Shown here piece after piece: positions 22,670-32,743 of a stretch of 64,000 bases of DNA; the stretch's first letter is position 1; each line of letters begins with the position of its first letter. Where the stretch lies: the NCBI GenBank assembly GCA_950295325.1, contig OX485805.1, positions 31,173,501-31,237,500 of the forward strand. Reading direction: 5' to 3'. This DNA is from Polytrichum commune (lineage: Eukaryota; Streptophyta; Polytrichopsida; Polytrichales; Polytrichaceae). The translations under genes were made by a program, and so were the position numbers. Below the pieces are notes generated by a model. That model was not told the origin of the DNA. It saw only the letters and a list, made by a program, of their open reading frames with translations, and made no database searches.

Positions 22670-24631
22670 TCAATTGTGTATGACTAGATTGGTGCAGTGC
22701 CGCTTGCGAGCATGCTGTCCACTTCTAAGAACCTCGATTTCACCTTCCAACTCCTGAATTCGAGACTTCATTTGCTTATTTTGAAGTAGTACTTCTTGGT
22801 GGTCGCGCTCAAACACTAAAAATTGATTTTCCAGCCGCTGCATTCCAGACTGCTCCTGCTCTTGGTAACTCTGTTGCTGGCTTTTCAACAAAGAACAACG
22901 AGTTTTTAATTGCTGAATTTGAAGTTGCTGACATTCCGATCCACATTGCAAATCCATGTTCTGCCATTGCAAATCCCTGTTCTGCCGTTGCAACTCTTTC
23001 ACCTGTCTTTGAAGGCTAAAGTCGTCTGCTGAGTCGTTAGCCTGATTCTCTTGCAAGCGTGTTTCTGGACGCTGAGGTTCTAAAGGTTGTTCATTGAATT
23101 CTCCAGTTCCAATTGTGGCAATGTTGGTTGCCGCCTCGGGCTGTGATCTCGCAATTGACTCAGGCGGAGTGGAGTTAAATTCGTCACCGCCTACGCCATC
23201 ACTCGATGTGTCGTTAAATGTGGGATGTTGCATCCATTCTGTTCCTGGCGCTACATTTAAACTATGATTGCTTGGAGATACGGAACGTACTAAGTCACCA
23301 CCCTGGTTGCCGAGCTGGAATGGATGTGCGTCCCTTGGGACAATAACTCTTCCATCGACATTAGGACACTCAGGACGATTAGGAAGTAACGCATCCCCAG
23401 TTGGATGGGCCTCAGGACTGCAAAGGGTTCGCAACATTTGATAATATCCAAAAACCTTCTTGGCCCATGCATTCATCAGCTCTGGACCAGGGCGCTGCAT
23501 TTGCTCTGACATAGGTGGAATAGTATAAGTGGATCCATCTCCCAGAGGGACCTCGCCTTGAGCGCCCTGCTTGCCATACAAGAAGGCGAGTATTTGATAG
23601 TAAGCCTTCGCCTCCTCTTCCTGTTCATAACAGCCAACATAGATGTAGTTTTTGGAACCTGGGGGCTTGAAACGGGGCTCGAACTTGCCATAGTACACCG
23701 TCTCCCCCAACTCGTTCTTTCTAGATTTGCGGTACAATCCTGGCGAGGGGCGCTGGTTTGACTCAGGAGCAACGTCTCTAAACTTGATCCAAATGTAGGC
23801 ACCTTGGAACAGCACAATGGAGATATATATAGACCTGAATTCTAACGAACCAGATGAATATATTTTACCATCACCCCTATCAAGCATCCCAATCCAATAT
23901 TGGTAAATCCTTGACAAAAACAGGAGTGCTGCCATGACGAGGGCATCATAACATACTCTTGCTCTACAAAGAAAACCTAAAGCAATAGGTATGATGAGAC
24001 TTTCCACTTCCTCCCAATCCTGAGAATTCAGGGCATTTTGCACAGATAACCGAAAAGTGTCGGAAACGGAGAAGTTCAGAAGCTCAGTTTCAGGTATGAA
24101 GATGTAGTCAAGAACTTGTTTGAACTTCAACATGAAATATTTCAGCTCTTCGACAGATGTGATATTTAAAAATTCTGTCCTCACTCTCGGAAACATGAAA
24201 TGATTGTGTGTTTCATGTATTTCATGTACTGAAACACTCCCCTCCTTGTACCTAGCCCCGTAGAGTAGCGGTCGTGACTTTTCAAACACTGTCTGTACAT
24301 AGGCCCGCCAAGTTGTTCCAGTTTCACAACTAAGGTCTCGAACCTCGTATCCGAGACCAGGACGAAATTTCTGTTCCCTGTCTTGTACCCAAGAAGGTGG
24401 TAGGAAAAGAATTGTATTTGAGTCGATTAACTCATCCACTAAAGCCTTAAACGCCCAACGTCCCATATCATTATATTCGTTAATGTGGGGCAGACTCTGC
24501 CACCTAGGTTCCCTATTTTTCCTAGATTCCGTCTGCGACATCATTGGCCTAGTTGAAATCCTTGTGCTTCTTGGGCCTCCGAACGGGGAGATCCGACCGC
24601 TAGTTACAGATGGACCGGTTGGGTTTGACAA
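22670..24631 (-). CDS. AP2-like / coiled-coil protein, copy B (653 aa, function unknown)
   Basis: Paralogue of the 1,781-3,658 gene. From about residue 163 it follows copy A almost without gaps: helical hydrophobic region (about 165-285), AP2-like segment (about 298-353: GLYRKSR, YYGKFEPR, NYIYVGCYEQEE, AKAYYQILAF), a polar linker, and a Gln/Glu-rich coiled coil (about 530-635). The AP2-like helix here keeps the A-x-A-Y form better than copy A. Residues 1-112 (Arg/Ser/Pro-rich start) have no counterpart in copy A, whereas the non-coding block upstream of the ATG is conserved again. The reading frame is intact. The inferred role is DNA-binding or scaffold; the gene may belong to an unrecognised repeat or transposon family. 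Confidence 0.6.
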   Translation of the reverse strand: MSNPTGPSVTSGRISPFGGPRSTRISTRPMMSQTESRKNREPRWQSLPHINEYNDMGRWAFKALVDELIDSNTILFLPPSWVQDREQKFRPGLGYEVRDLSCETGTTWRAYVQTVFEKSRPLLYGARYKEGSVSVHEIHETHNHFMFPRVRTEFLNITSVEELKYFMLKFKQVLDYIFIPETELLNFSVSDTFRLSVQNALNSQDWEEVESLIIPIALGFLCRARVCYDALVMAALLFLSRIYQYWIGMLDRGDGKIYSSGSLEFRSIYISIVLFQGAYIWIKFRDVAPESNQRPSPGLYRKSRKNELGETVYYGKFEPRFKPPGSKNYIYVGCYEQEEEAKAYYQILAFLYGKQGAQGEVPLGDGSTYTIPPMSEQMQRPGPELMNAWAKKVFGYYQMLRTLCSPEAHPTGDALLPNRPECPNVDGRVIVPRDAHPFQLGNQGGDLVRSVSPSNHSLNVAPGTEWMQHPTFNDTSSDGVGGDEFNSTPPESIARSQPEAATNIATIGTGEFNEQPLEPQRPETRLQENQANDSADDFSLQRQVKELQRQNRDLQWQNMDLQCGSECQQLQIQQLKTRCSLLKSQQQSYQEQEQSGMQRLENQFLVFERDHQEVLLQNKQMKSRIQELEGEIEVLRSGQHARKRHCTNLVIHN

Positions 24632-25285
24632 ATATCCGCTTTGGTTTCAAGACTCTAGGCAAATCGCCGATCATTTGAAAAAAAATCTCCAGGACATACT
24701 TCAAATTGATAGAGGAAAACCGAAAGATACCAACATGACGTAACCGGTTGGACTTGGAAATACTGGGATCTCGACCAATTTTTGCCCAAAATCTCCCCGG
24801 AAATCTAAGCCCGCTCTCAGTGGTATTTGCTAGGGATTTGAGACAGGGGATGCCGATTGAAGTTTCTTAAAAAGGACTTGAACTCTAAGAGACACAACGC
24901 CGACAACTCACATACTTAACCCGCGTCAAACCTCGATAAAGGCATACTATAGAATTGACCGAAAGAAGTCCGATCAATGACTTTGGCCTCTCTCGACACG
25001 CAGAAGAATTGAAGAAGTGGAAATTTTCACAAGTAGAGCTACCCAATCAAAAGGTGGATCAAAAGAGGCTCAGAATGAAGTCCTTAACAAGTACAAAGTG
25101 CTCAACTGCAAAACACACGAAATCAAACCTACCAACATGAAACCCCACGGACTCAGAAGCCTCGCACTGCACAGGGTATTTATAAAGCATGGAGATCAGC
25201 AGCGGCGTTGGGAAGAAGGTGGAGGTGGGAGGCTAGGGTGGAGAGGTGGAGACTGTGAAGGTAGGGTGGATGGACTATTTCAACC
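24632..25285. other. 5' flank of copy B gene
   Basis: Matches 3,690-4,190 upstream of copy A. Shared landmarks are AAATCTAAGCCCGCTCTCAGTGG, the GACTTTGGCCTCTCTCGACACGCAGAAGAATTGAAG block and a GA-rich end. It is a likely promoter, with no TATA box that I can place with confidence. Confidence 0.5.
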
Positions 25286-26271
25286 GGGGGACGTCAAAGT
25301 TCCCCTCACGGACTTATAGGGGAGGTAGATTCGGGCAGGGGCAGCTGCCCTTTCAGCAAAACCAGATTTTTTGGATCTGACCTAAAACTGTTGTCCGCTC
25401 TCCCGATTTCGAAAATATCAATGCCTTTGTATTTTTGGGGGTTCACTTATCCACAAATCTCATATTGAGTGTACTTTATTTTCAAGGTCTAAATCCCAAT
25501 ATATATGTTCACTTTCATTGACTAAATAAGCAATTGACTGGGATTTCATTTTCAAAGTGAAACCGTTAATAAAGCATGTGAATAACTTGGATGTCAAAAA
25601 TATTACAAAACCCTCATTAGCACCAAGGTTGTAATTTTTTGACTTACCATAATTAAATCATCATTAATTTCATCATTAATTAGGATTAATTAATTTGGTA
25701 AGCATGCTTCCTGATTTAATTGGGCTTAATTAGAATCAATCAGGATTAGTTAGACTTAATTACAATCAATCACACTTGATTAGTTAAATGCGTATGCAAA
25801 CTTTGTGAAAGTAGAAGGTATTAACTAAAATACTATAATATTTAACATACTAAAAAAAATCACTAATTTTAGTTCCATTTTAGAATGACAAAGATCCTTT
25901 TAATGGTAAGTCACAAAAATCATAACCTTGGTGCTAATGAGAATTTTGTAATATTTTTGACTTCCAAGATAATTACATGCTTTACTGGCGGTTTCACTTT
26001 GAAAATGAAATCCCAGTCAATTGCTTATTTAGTCAATGGAAGTGAACATATATATTGGATTTTGTACCTTGAAAATAAAGTGCACTCAATATGGGATTTG
26101 TGGATAAGTGGCCTTCAAGAATGCAAGGGCAATGGTTTCTCCGAAGTCGGGCGAGTGGGCAGGCAATAGTTTTCGGTCGGGTCATGAGAATCTAGATTTT
26201 CTAGACGGGCAGTTGCCCCTTCCCAAATCTACCTCCCCTATAAGTTCGTGGGGGGAACTTTAACGACCCCC
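25286..26271. mobile_element. Foldback (long-TIR) element inserted in copy B, 986 bp
   Basis: Two inverted arms of about 370 bp flank a very AT-rich centre (about 25,650-25,900). The left end GGGGGACGTCAAAGTTCCCC corresponds to GGGGGTCGTTAAAGTTCCCC on the reverse complement of the right end. Matching pairs continue inward, for example ACTTATAGGGGAGGTAGATT and AAGCAATTGACTGGGATTTC. The flanks TTCAACC and TTGCAACC look like an imperfect target duplication. Copy A lacks the element at the equivalent place. Long arms without a transposase suggest a MULE-type foldback. Confidence 0.8.
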
Positions 26272-26740
26272 TTGCAACCCGGGGTGGAAAACTGAAAGCT
26301 AGGGTGGAATTTGTCCGCATGCTAGGCTACATGGGTGTCTGTGGCCATGGGATGGGACCACTGTGAATATTATTTGAATTGGACATTTGCTCACAGCAAT
26401 GACGGGTATATGGTTGAGGCATCCATGGTCGACTATGTTCATTAAAACTCTTACCAAGGTCATGTAATGTCCATATGGATGATATTTGTATTTTTTTAGA
26501 CAAATGGAGTCAAACTTTATGTGGTGGCGCCTTGTGATTGACTACCCTTATAAGAGTTTTGACATTTAACACTATATTCGTTAAATTGAGACTTTTTGGG
26601 CATTTTGAGACATTCACATAAATAAGAACAAGGATAAATGGAACACATATTGGTGAAAGTTGTAAGATGCGAACACTTTGAAGCGGGTGTTTAGACCAAG
26701 AACCCCATTAATAACTCATATTTGTGATGGTATAGGGTGG
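26272..26740. other. Spacer; no gene seen
   Basis: The first bases resume the GA-rich duplicated unit (AAAGCTAGGGTGGAA, compare 4,167). The rest is AT-rich, without ORFs or recognisable elements. Confidence 0.4.
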
Positions 26741-27050
26741 GCAATCGAAACCTTAGACCAAATTGAAGGGGACATCTTAAAACATTCATATTAATGCACA
26801 CAAAATATGAGAGCTTGTATGAATATGGTTTAGGTAGGGCAATCCAAACCATAGATCTTATTGAAGGGAAAATCTTAAAACATTCATATTAATGCACACA
26901 AAATATGAGAGCTTGTATGAATATGGTTTAGGTAGGGCACTCCAAACCATAGATCTTATTGAAGGGAAAATCTTAAAACATTCATATTAATGCACACAAT
27001 AAGGCACTCCAAACCTTAGACCATATTGAAGGCAAAATCATGTGACACTT
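26740..27050. repeat. Tandem repeat, 98 bp period, about 2.5 copies
   Basis: CATTCATATTAATGCACACA begins at 26,783, 26,881 and 26,979, exactly 98 bp apart. The intervening sequence (GAGAGCTTGTATGAATATGG and CATAGATCTTATTGAAGGG) is nearly identical between copies, so the expansion is recent. It lies just downstream of the last exon of the minus-strand gene. Confidence 0.85.
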
Positions 27051-27182
27051 ACATTATTGCAAAAAAAAAAACATACAAAGTATGGCACGTAAAATGCATA
27101 GCATGCTAACACCACACATCCATTGGATAGTGCGACCCAAAATCATATTGCCCATGGTCCAAAACCCTACGCCTACTATGGC

Positions 27183-27503
27183 CTATCTAGCCTCGGAGAC
27201 TGCCTCTATCTCTTTTGCCTTTTTTTCTTTTGCCTCTTTTGCTTTTGCCTCTTTTTCTTTTGCTGCAGCTTCTTTTGCTCGCATTGCTTGAACATTCCTG
27301 AAAATCTCCGCCCCGCGACTATAGCCATTTTTGGGTTGACCGCCCTCCATAACACATTTTGGATTCCGTCGGCCGCCCGAATTATACGACGAAGAATTCG
27401 AATTATACGATGAAGTGGACTGTCTTGCATTTCTGGTCATGGAGTAGAAACGCTCCAACTCGACAGACGCACTAGCCCGCATAGGTTTACGGGTGGAAGC
27501 AAC
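27183..27503 (-). CDS. Candidate exon 6: Glu/Lys/Ala-rich coiled-coil tail
   Basis: A strong acceptor (ATTCACGCATTGCAG before GTTGCTTCC) opens a 107-codon frame in phase 0. The frame has a Ser/Asn-rich stretch (STSSYNSNSSSYNSG) and ends in a charged helix built of repeated A-K-E-K-E and K-A-K-E units before the stop. It follows candidate exon 5 with matching phase. Whether exons 5 and 6 belong to the same transcript as the phosphatase exon, which ends in its own stop at 28,160, cannot be settled from sequence; they may form a separate gene with an unseen first exon. Confidence 0.45.
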   Translation of the reverse strand, partial: VASTRKPMRASASVELERFYSMTRNARQSTSSYNSNSSSYNSGGRRNPKCVMEGGQPKNGYSRGAEIFRNVQAMRAKEAAAKEKEAKAKEAKEKKAKEIEAVSEAR

Positions 27504-27634
27504 CTGCAATGCGTGAATGCAAGAACACATATGTTAGTTTAGGGAGGAAGACCCAAACGTGTCACACGTTCATTTTTTAAGTGCAAAATGATTGTAAAGC
27601 GCGGTTAACCATGTTGGGAGGGGGGGGGGTTCAC

Positions 27635-27994
27635 CTTGTCATGGGGGGGGGGGGGGTTCGCGTCCGAGTTGGCGAGGAGGGGCAAGGCGTCCCGCAAAGG
27701 GATAGGAAGGGTGCCGCTCTTCGTAGGCCGAGCGTCCATCCGCAGCCGCCGTTGAGGTGTAATACTGCCGCCAGGCGGAGAGGGGGACGCCCGAACGGAT
27801 TTGCGATCTATGCCCTTGAGCGGCGACGGGGACGGAGATCGCCGGAAGATTTGCTTCGGTGGGGGGCTATCGACGACGCCGGCGTCAAGAGGCTCCTTGG
27901 AGTAGTCAATGGTTGACGCGGCGTCGTAAACGGTCTCGTAGAAGAAGCTCCCCAAGTCTGACTCGCTGACGATGTCAATCGAGGGCTCCAAACG
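27635..27994 (-). CDS. Candidate exon 5: Pro/Ser-rich segment
   Basis: The acceptor CCTTTTTTGCGCCAG precedes CGTTTGGAGCCC and the donor is GACAAG|GTGAAC, giving exactly 120 codons in phase 0. The product starts with an acidic/aromatic stretch (LEPSIDIVSESDLGSFFYET) followed by S-P-S-P repeats that look disordered. Poly-G runs (C runs on the coding strand) at 27,621-27,655 straddle the donor and encode PPPP. No domain is recognised. Only 165 bp separate it from the phosphatase exon, part of it a CA microsatellite. Confidence 0.45.
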
Positions 27995-28097
27995 CTGGCG
28001 CAAAAAAGGAAACGAAACAAAACCCAAAGGAAGAGGGTTTGCTAGAGCGCGTGAAAATCAAGATTTATATGAAGCATATATTACACAAAATGAACGG

Positions 28098-28098
28098 G

Positions 28099-28130
<32 letters not shown>

Positions 28131-28155
28131 TACATACACATACAAACACACGTAG
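28098..28155. repeat. (CA)n microsatellite
   Basis: GCGCGC is followed by about 13 CA repeats, then imperfect CATA/CAAA units. It lies just after the stop codon of the phosphatase exon (minus strand) and is non-coding. Confidence 0.9.
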
Positions 28156-28159
28156 TGTC

Positions 28160-28972
28160 TCAAATGAGCTTGTTAAATTTCGCGTGAGATAACAACTCTC
28201 TGTACAAATGGTCTCGTGGATCCAAGTATCTCTCGCCTATGGGATTATTCCTAACAAAATTGTTTATGGGCAGTCTGCTCCCCCAGAGCGTCTGGAGGTA
28301 TTTACCAAGGTCTAACAAAAATCGGTCCCGGACCTTCTCGACCGTCCACGTAGGGCAAACTATGAAGTTGGCCGTCGGGTTCAACATGTTCTTTGCGGCG
28401 CTGTCGTCCACCATGAGCGTGTTCTCGCGGGTGGGGCGGACGTCGTAGGGGACACCTATCAAAGACGGTCGCTGGTCCCAAAAAATGGGCTTCAAGACCT
28501 TGAGATATTGGGGGGAAGCGGGGTTGTTTGGTTTTTTGACGACTTTGCCGTCCTGTGTGTACAATATTCTACAGGCTTCCTGTGCTAGGACCATGCAGGG
28601 GGGCTCGATGCCCTTGAAGATGAACTCCACGACGGCATTGGTGTTCTCGGCCTTCATGGAGCTCCACACGACCACCCACCATTGTTGTTGGGCGATCTCT
28701 AGGAAGGTCCGAAGCCACAGGCGGAGGTGAACTAGCTTGCTCTTTATGAATGTGGGCGGCCCGTCGTAATTTGCGTCCTCGGGCTTGCAAAAGGGCACCG
28801 TGGGGGTCCTAGGGCAATGAACGCATTGGACGAGGACCCCGTTCAGGTCTAACACCAGGAATCGTTTCTTCGGCCGCGGGGGTGGGGCGGGTAAAATCGG
28901 GGGGGCCGCCGTGCTGCCCTCTCCGCTCCTTGGAGAAGAGCGTCTGGGGGCCGCTACGCTATGCTCCGAGCC
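28160..28972 (-). CDS. FCP1/SCP-like (NLI-interacting factor) phosphatase domain exon
   Basis: A clear acceptor (CTCTCGATCATATCCGCAG before GGCTCGGAG) opens 271 codons to a TGA. After a Pro/Ser/Arg linker comes a HAD-type phosphatase domain: KKRFLVLDLNGVLVQ (nucleophile Asp loop), VVVWSSMKAENTNAVV (motif II Ser), then ENTLMVDDSAAKNMLNPTAN (Asp motif near the C-terminus). The usual DxDxT/V second Asp is Asn (D-L-N-G). Many plant FCP1-like proteins share that change, which removes the expected general acid/base. Phase 0 matches the donor GGCGAG|GTAATG of the preceding exon (29,486), so it reads on as the C-terminal part of the large minus-strand gene. It could instead be a separate gene. Nuclear CTD-phosphatase activity is family knowledge only. 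Confidence 0.65.
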   Translation of the reverse strand, partial: GSEHSVAAPRRSSPRSGEGSTAAPPILPAPPPRPKKRFLVLDLNGVLVQCVHCPRTPTVPFCKPEDANYDGPPTFIKSKLVHLRLWLRTFLEIAQQQWWVVVWSSMKAENTNAVVEFIFKGIEPPCMVLAQEACRILYTQDGKVVKKPNNPASPQYLKVLKPIFWDQRPSLIGVPYDVRPTRENTLMVDDSAAKNMLNPTANFIVCPTWTVEKVRDRFLLDLGKYLQTLWGSRLPINNFVRNNPIGERYLDPRDHLYRELLSHAKFNKLI

Positions 28973-29485
28973 CTGCGGATATGATCGAGAGAAAACGGTG
29001 GGCAACTTATGTCATGCTATGTCCAAAGGAAGCATTAAAGAAACGAGCGTTCTCGGTGCAAAAACAAAACCATTTCATTCATTTTGGAGGGGGTGCAACA
29101 AGAGACACAAGAGAGGCAAGAGCATACAACATACATTCAAACACAGGATACAAGTATATAGGAGTTAAAAATGGCGATTATATTGTATACAATGCTCTAT
29201 GTACATCTTGATTGGGGGGAGCCGCGTTGAACGATGCGTTCAAACTAGCCTACTTCTACATCTAGCAAAAATTGAAGAGACAGGCCGCCGTGATGAAGAC
29301 TTCGTCGCAAGTCGAGGGTATGTGGACGAACGAATGGTCGGGGGGATGTGGCGAAAGGCGCGAGTGCGGGGGGGGGTGATGTGTGCGTGAGTTTAGGGTA
29401 GCTAGGGGACACGACCAAGGCAAGAAGTCAAAGACCCAGGGAGTTTGGGTCGACCGACCCAAACTGAGTGGGGTCAGTGCATTAC
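28973..29485 (-). other. Intron with one 20 bp dyad
   Basis: Donor GAG|GTAATG at 29,485 and acceptor ATCCGCAG at 28,973, phase 0 on both sides. A perfect TTTGGGTCG-AC-CGACCCAAA dyad lies at 29,444-29,463, close to the donor. If unspliced, translation would end at the TGA at 29,474. Confidence 0.6.
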
Positions 29486-30426
29486 CTCGCCTTGGTCGTG
29501 CCTCGACGACGTTGATGCCGGCATCGCGTGCGCTGCCCCACCTCTATCACCGCCGCCTCCGACGACGACGTCAGCCACAACCTGCTCCTGCAAAGGCTGA
29601 CTGTCAGGCCTTTGTCCCAACCCAACCTCCGCATGCGCATCATGCATTGGTTCATCGACTGGGTTAGGAGTAGAGGTATCACCAGGCCCTTGCGGGCCTT
29701 CAACATCTAACATGGGCTCGTCCACCGGGGTCTGGTCGGGGACGGGGTTTGGGTCGGCCGACCCAAACCCTGCTGCTTGGCGAGCGTCGCTCTGGGACGC
29801 TGCAACGTCGGCACTGTTTGGGTCGGACGACCCAAACATGTGGGGGTCGTCCCGCTGGTGGTGTGGGGGCAAGAGGATGGGAGGCCGAAGCGGCGGGGGT
29901 GCCAACGAGCTGGAAGATCCGGGGACGCGCCAAAGGTTGGGGTCGTCCACCTGCTGGACGGGCGCGTAAGGGCGGGCGTGAGGCTGCAGCAAATGCCCGA
30001 AGCTGAAGGACTGCTGCGGCATGGGCCGCGGGCCGATATCCTGTGGATGGAAGCCTGCGGGCAAGTGAGGGAATGAACTCGGGGGAGCCATCACCAATCC
30101 CTGCGCCAGCATGCCCTGGATCACTTGCGTGATCAGGTCCGCTTGGGACGGAGGTGGGGCAATCGCCCTTTGCCGCTCCTGCTCCAACAGGAGAGCCCTC
30201 AACTCCGCGACTTCGTTGCGGACCAAGGGCTCCTCGGCGGCGGCCTTTTGCAATCGGACGCGCTGCTCCTCGTCCTGGAGCATCTTCGCGTTGGCCTCCT
30301 CCACGGTGAGGACCTTGGGTTTCACCCTCACATTCCCAGCGAACCCTCCGGGGGAGGCAGGATTCGACCTGAGCCTCTTCGTGAGCTCCATGTCGTCCTC
30401 GTCTTCGGAGCTTATGGCGATCGTCT
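29486..30426 (-). CDS. Large gene, exon 3, 3' part (Pro-rich, downstream of CACTA insertion)
   Basis: This is the continuation of the exon cut by the CACTA element. It begins at the TSD (AGA on the coding strand) and reads TIAISSEDEDDMELTKRL, with no need for the internal Met as a start. A charged helix (about EEQRVRLQKAAAEEPLVRNE) is followed by a long Pro/Gln/His-rich disordered region. Two genomic dyads fall inside the frame (29,748-29,767 and 29,817-29,836) and are translated as GFGSADPNP and MFGSSDPNS. With the upstream half, minus one TSD, the exon is 1,422 nt, exactly 474 codons. Confidence 0.75.
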
Positions 30427-30459
30427 CACTATAAGAAACCCGCGTTTTTTGTTACGTCC
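30427..30459 (+). repeat. CACTA left terminal inverted repeat
   Basis: Starts CACTATAAGAAACCCG, then a G-T6-G-T-T-A-C-G-T-C-C segment. Preceded by the TCT target duplication. Confidence 0.92.
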
Positions 30460-31901
30460 TTGCTCATGTCCTGGGAGACATTGTGACATCCGGGTTTACA
30501 TCCTTCGGACGTACTAACGCGTGTAACACGTTGTAACGCGCGGGGACATCACAAAAAACGTTTGGACATCCGTGTAACACAGACGATTTTTGGAGATTTT
30601 GGGGGGATGAGAACTGTGCCCACTGGGCACCACGTCGAGGACACCTAAGCAGTAGAATGGCGGGCAGTGCCACATGGCCGCCAATGTCATCCTATCCAAT
30701 GGTGACGTGGAATATGACGTGGCGTCTGACATGGACCCAGGAAAGAGTGACGTGGCAGCCACGTCAGCATTCATTTGAGTGGTTTTTTTCCCACATTGAC
30801 GTTCGCGAGTACGTCACCAGAAACATCGTTGTGCTTTCAAAGACGTCCCAAGATGACGTGGAGATGTCACGCTTGTTGTCTACGATAACGCGGCCTTGGT
30901 TTTGATGCTCATTTCGTTGAACATCGCCATGTCCCTGAGGACATGGCGATGGACATGAGGATGTCCTTGATTGCGTTGCCCATCCGTGGTCGTGGGCATT
31001 GTGGGTGTCATGACAGACGTCACAGAGAACATTTGCGTGTCTGTAGTGACATCTTAGCGTGCATGTTATTGCTGACGATGTGTATGTGATGGTGTTTTGG
31101 CGGATGCGATACATGCTTTGGGAGATAGGAATAATGTTTATGTGGACGTCAATGTCACCGCGCGGATGTCCGGCCGGAGACGTTCTAAACTTAAGCAGGG
31201 CGTCCATGAAAACATCTCGCGGGATTTTAGGGATGTTATGCAAAACACTGCCATTACTCGACAATCAGTCCTTCAAAACATGTTCACGTCACGTCTTACA
31301 TGTTATAAAAACATTTGCAAAGACATGCAGTTGTTGTGTAAAACATTTCAACGTAATTTGGCAATTATTATGGAAGACATGCTCATGTTCACAGAGTCAT
31401 CGACGAAAACATGAACACCTCACGTCCAACGCGGGGAACGAATATAATCATCATCACACAGTTGATCCGGGATACATCCCCGTGTCACGAATTGGTAGCT
31501 CTAGAAGACGTCATCATAATCACGTAGACGCCGCATAAAATATCCCCACATCATGTTAAACATGCGCCATGAACATCATCCTCATCGCAGACTCGTTCAA
31601 TAGAACACCCCCCTATTAGTTAGAAAATGTCATAAGAAACATCATATTAATGATGCAGTCCTCCGGGATAACATTCCCACGCCGTGCAGGACGAATTATA
31701 CAAGACATCCGCCGACATACCTAAAGTCTTTGTGGCATACTGACGTCAACATTCAGACGTCCTCTGCGACGTCCCCACATACTCTTGAGACATCCCTACG
31801 TCATGCCCTACATGTCCAACAACACATCTCTACTCTAATGCATTGTTCTCACGAAGCACCAAAATAACCCGTTCCAGAGTTTTTGTTGCAGGCCCTTTCG
31901 T
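30460..31901. other. CACTA subterminal region, repeat-rich, no gene
   Basis: Dense in short words such as GACATCC, GACGTC, ACGTGG and GTGACATC in both orientations, the kind of subterminal motif cluster that TNPA-type proteins bind in En/Spm. ORFs up to about 166 codons occur but overlap on both strands and lack domain features, so they are not called. Confidence 0.6.
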
Positions 31902-31943
31902 TCATTTCTTCTTTGCCGCCTCTGCTCTTGTTGAGGTGCCTAC
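31902..31943 (-). CDS. TNPA-like gene, exon 6 (terminal, 13 codons and stop)
   Basis: Acceptor TTGCAAGTGCAG before GTAGGCACC; phase 0; reads VGTSTRAEAAKKK and a TGA. It is a basic tail that could add to nuclear targeting. Confidence 0.5.
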   Translation of the reverse strand, partial: VGTSTRAEAAKKK

Positions 31944-32135
31944 CTGCACTTGCAAAATGAAGGCATGTTATGGATGATGTCTTTGCACAAGATATCATCA
32001 TTTAGGAATAATGTAGTTTTCCCCATTTTCACGACACCAAAGGGTTCAGGGTTCAACCTACCCAAACACAAAGATCCAAAATGAAATGTTATGACAAACA
32101 AGTCTGCACATGGAGCGGGTTCAGAGTTTTCTAAC

Positions 32136-32333
32136 CTTCTCAGGTGGTTTCCCCTGTTTGGACACTCCTGCTGGCTTTGTTGCTTTCGATGCAGCTGTTG
32201 GCTTTTGTGTGTCGCTCTTCCCCGGTTTAGAAAGTCCTGCAGGCTTAAATGTCCTTGATAGAGACTTCAGCATGTTACCTTGTTGCATTCTCAGCGTTGC
32301 ACCTCCCTCTCCCCCAGGTGTTTCCATGTCCTC
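32136..32333 (-). CDS. TNPA-like gene, exon 5 (basic Lys/Pro/Ser-rich)
   Basis: Acceptor GCGGTGTAG before GAGGACATGG and donor GAGAAG|GTTAGA enclose 66 codons in phase 0. The product is rich in S-K-P and K-P-A-G units (KPAGLSKPGK, KPAGVSKQGK), a disordered basic segment. No domain is recognised. Its place in the transcript rests on matched phases only. Confidence 0.5.
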
Positions 32334-32743
32334 CTACACCGCCAATTCATCATTACATGAAGACACTTGTCCCAACATGCACAGTAAACATTCACATTGT
32401 GGTATGTAGAGAAGAGAAGTTACAGGCCCATGTACACTCATCCAACCTAAATGCTAATTGGCCTACTTGCAAACGTGGTAGTATGCGATACACACAATTA
32501 AATATATGAATCCATGCGCTTCATAGTCATTACACGAATGAATGAAAAAACAAAATACTCAAAATTCGGCGTCGCAAAACTGTCTTGACAACAACTCAAC
32601 ATTCTCCTCTTCGTGAACATGTCCATAGATGTCTTCATGGACGTCACAGAAGACGTCACTGCGTTTCCTAGTTGATTTGCAGACGTCTTTCTGAACATGG
32701 TGACGTCTACATGACCATCACAACACGACCTACATCAGTTTAC

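Noticed and set aside
27605-27916. Plus-strand Gly/Arg-rich ORF opposite exon 5
   Set aside because: Produced by poly-G runs and antisense to a spliced minus-strand frame.
30764-31538. ORFs of 105-166 codons at the left end of the CACTA element
   Set aside because: Overlapping frames on both strands in subterminal repeats; no domain or splice support.
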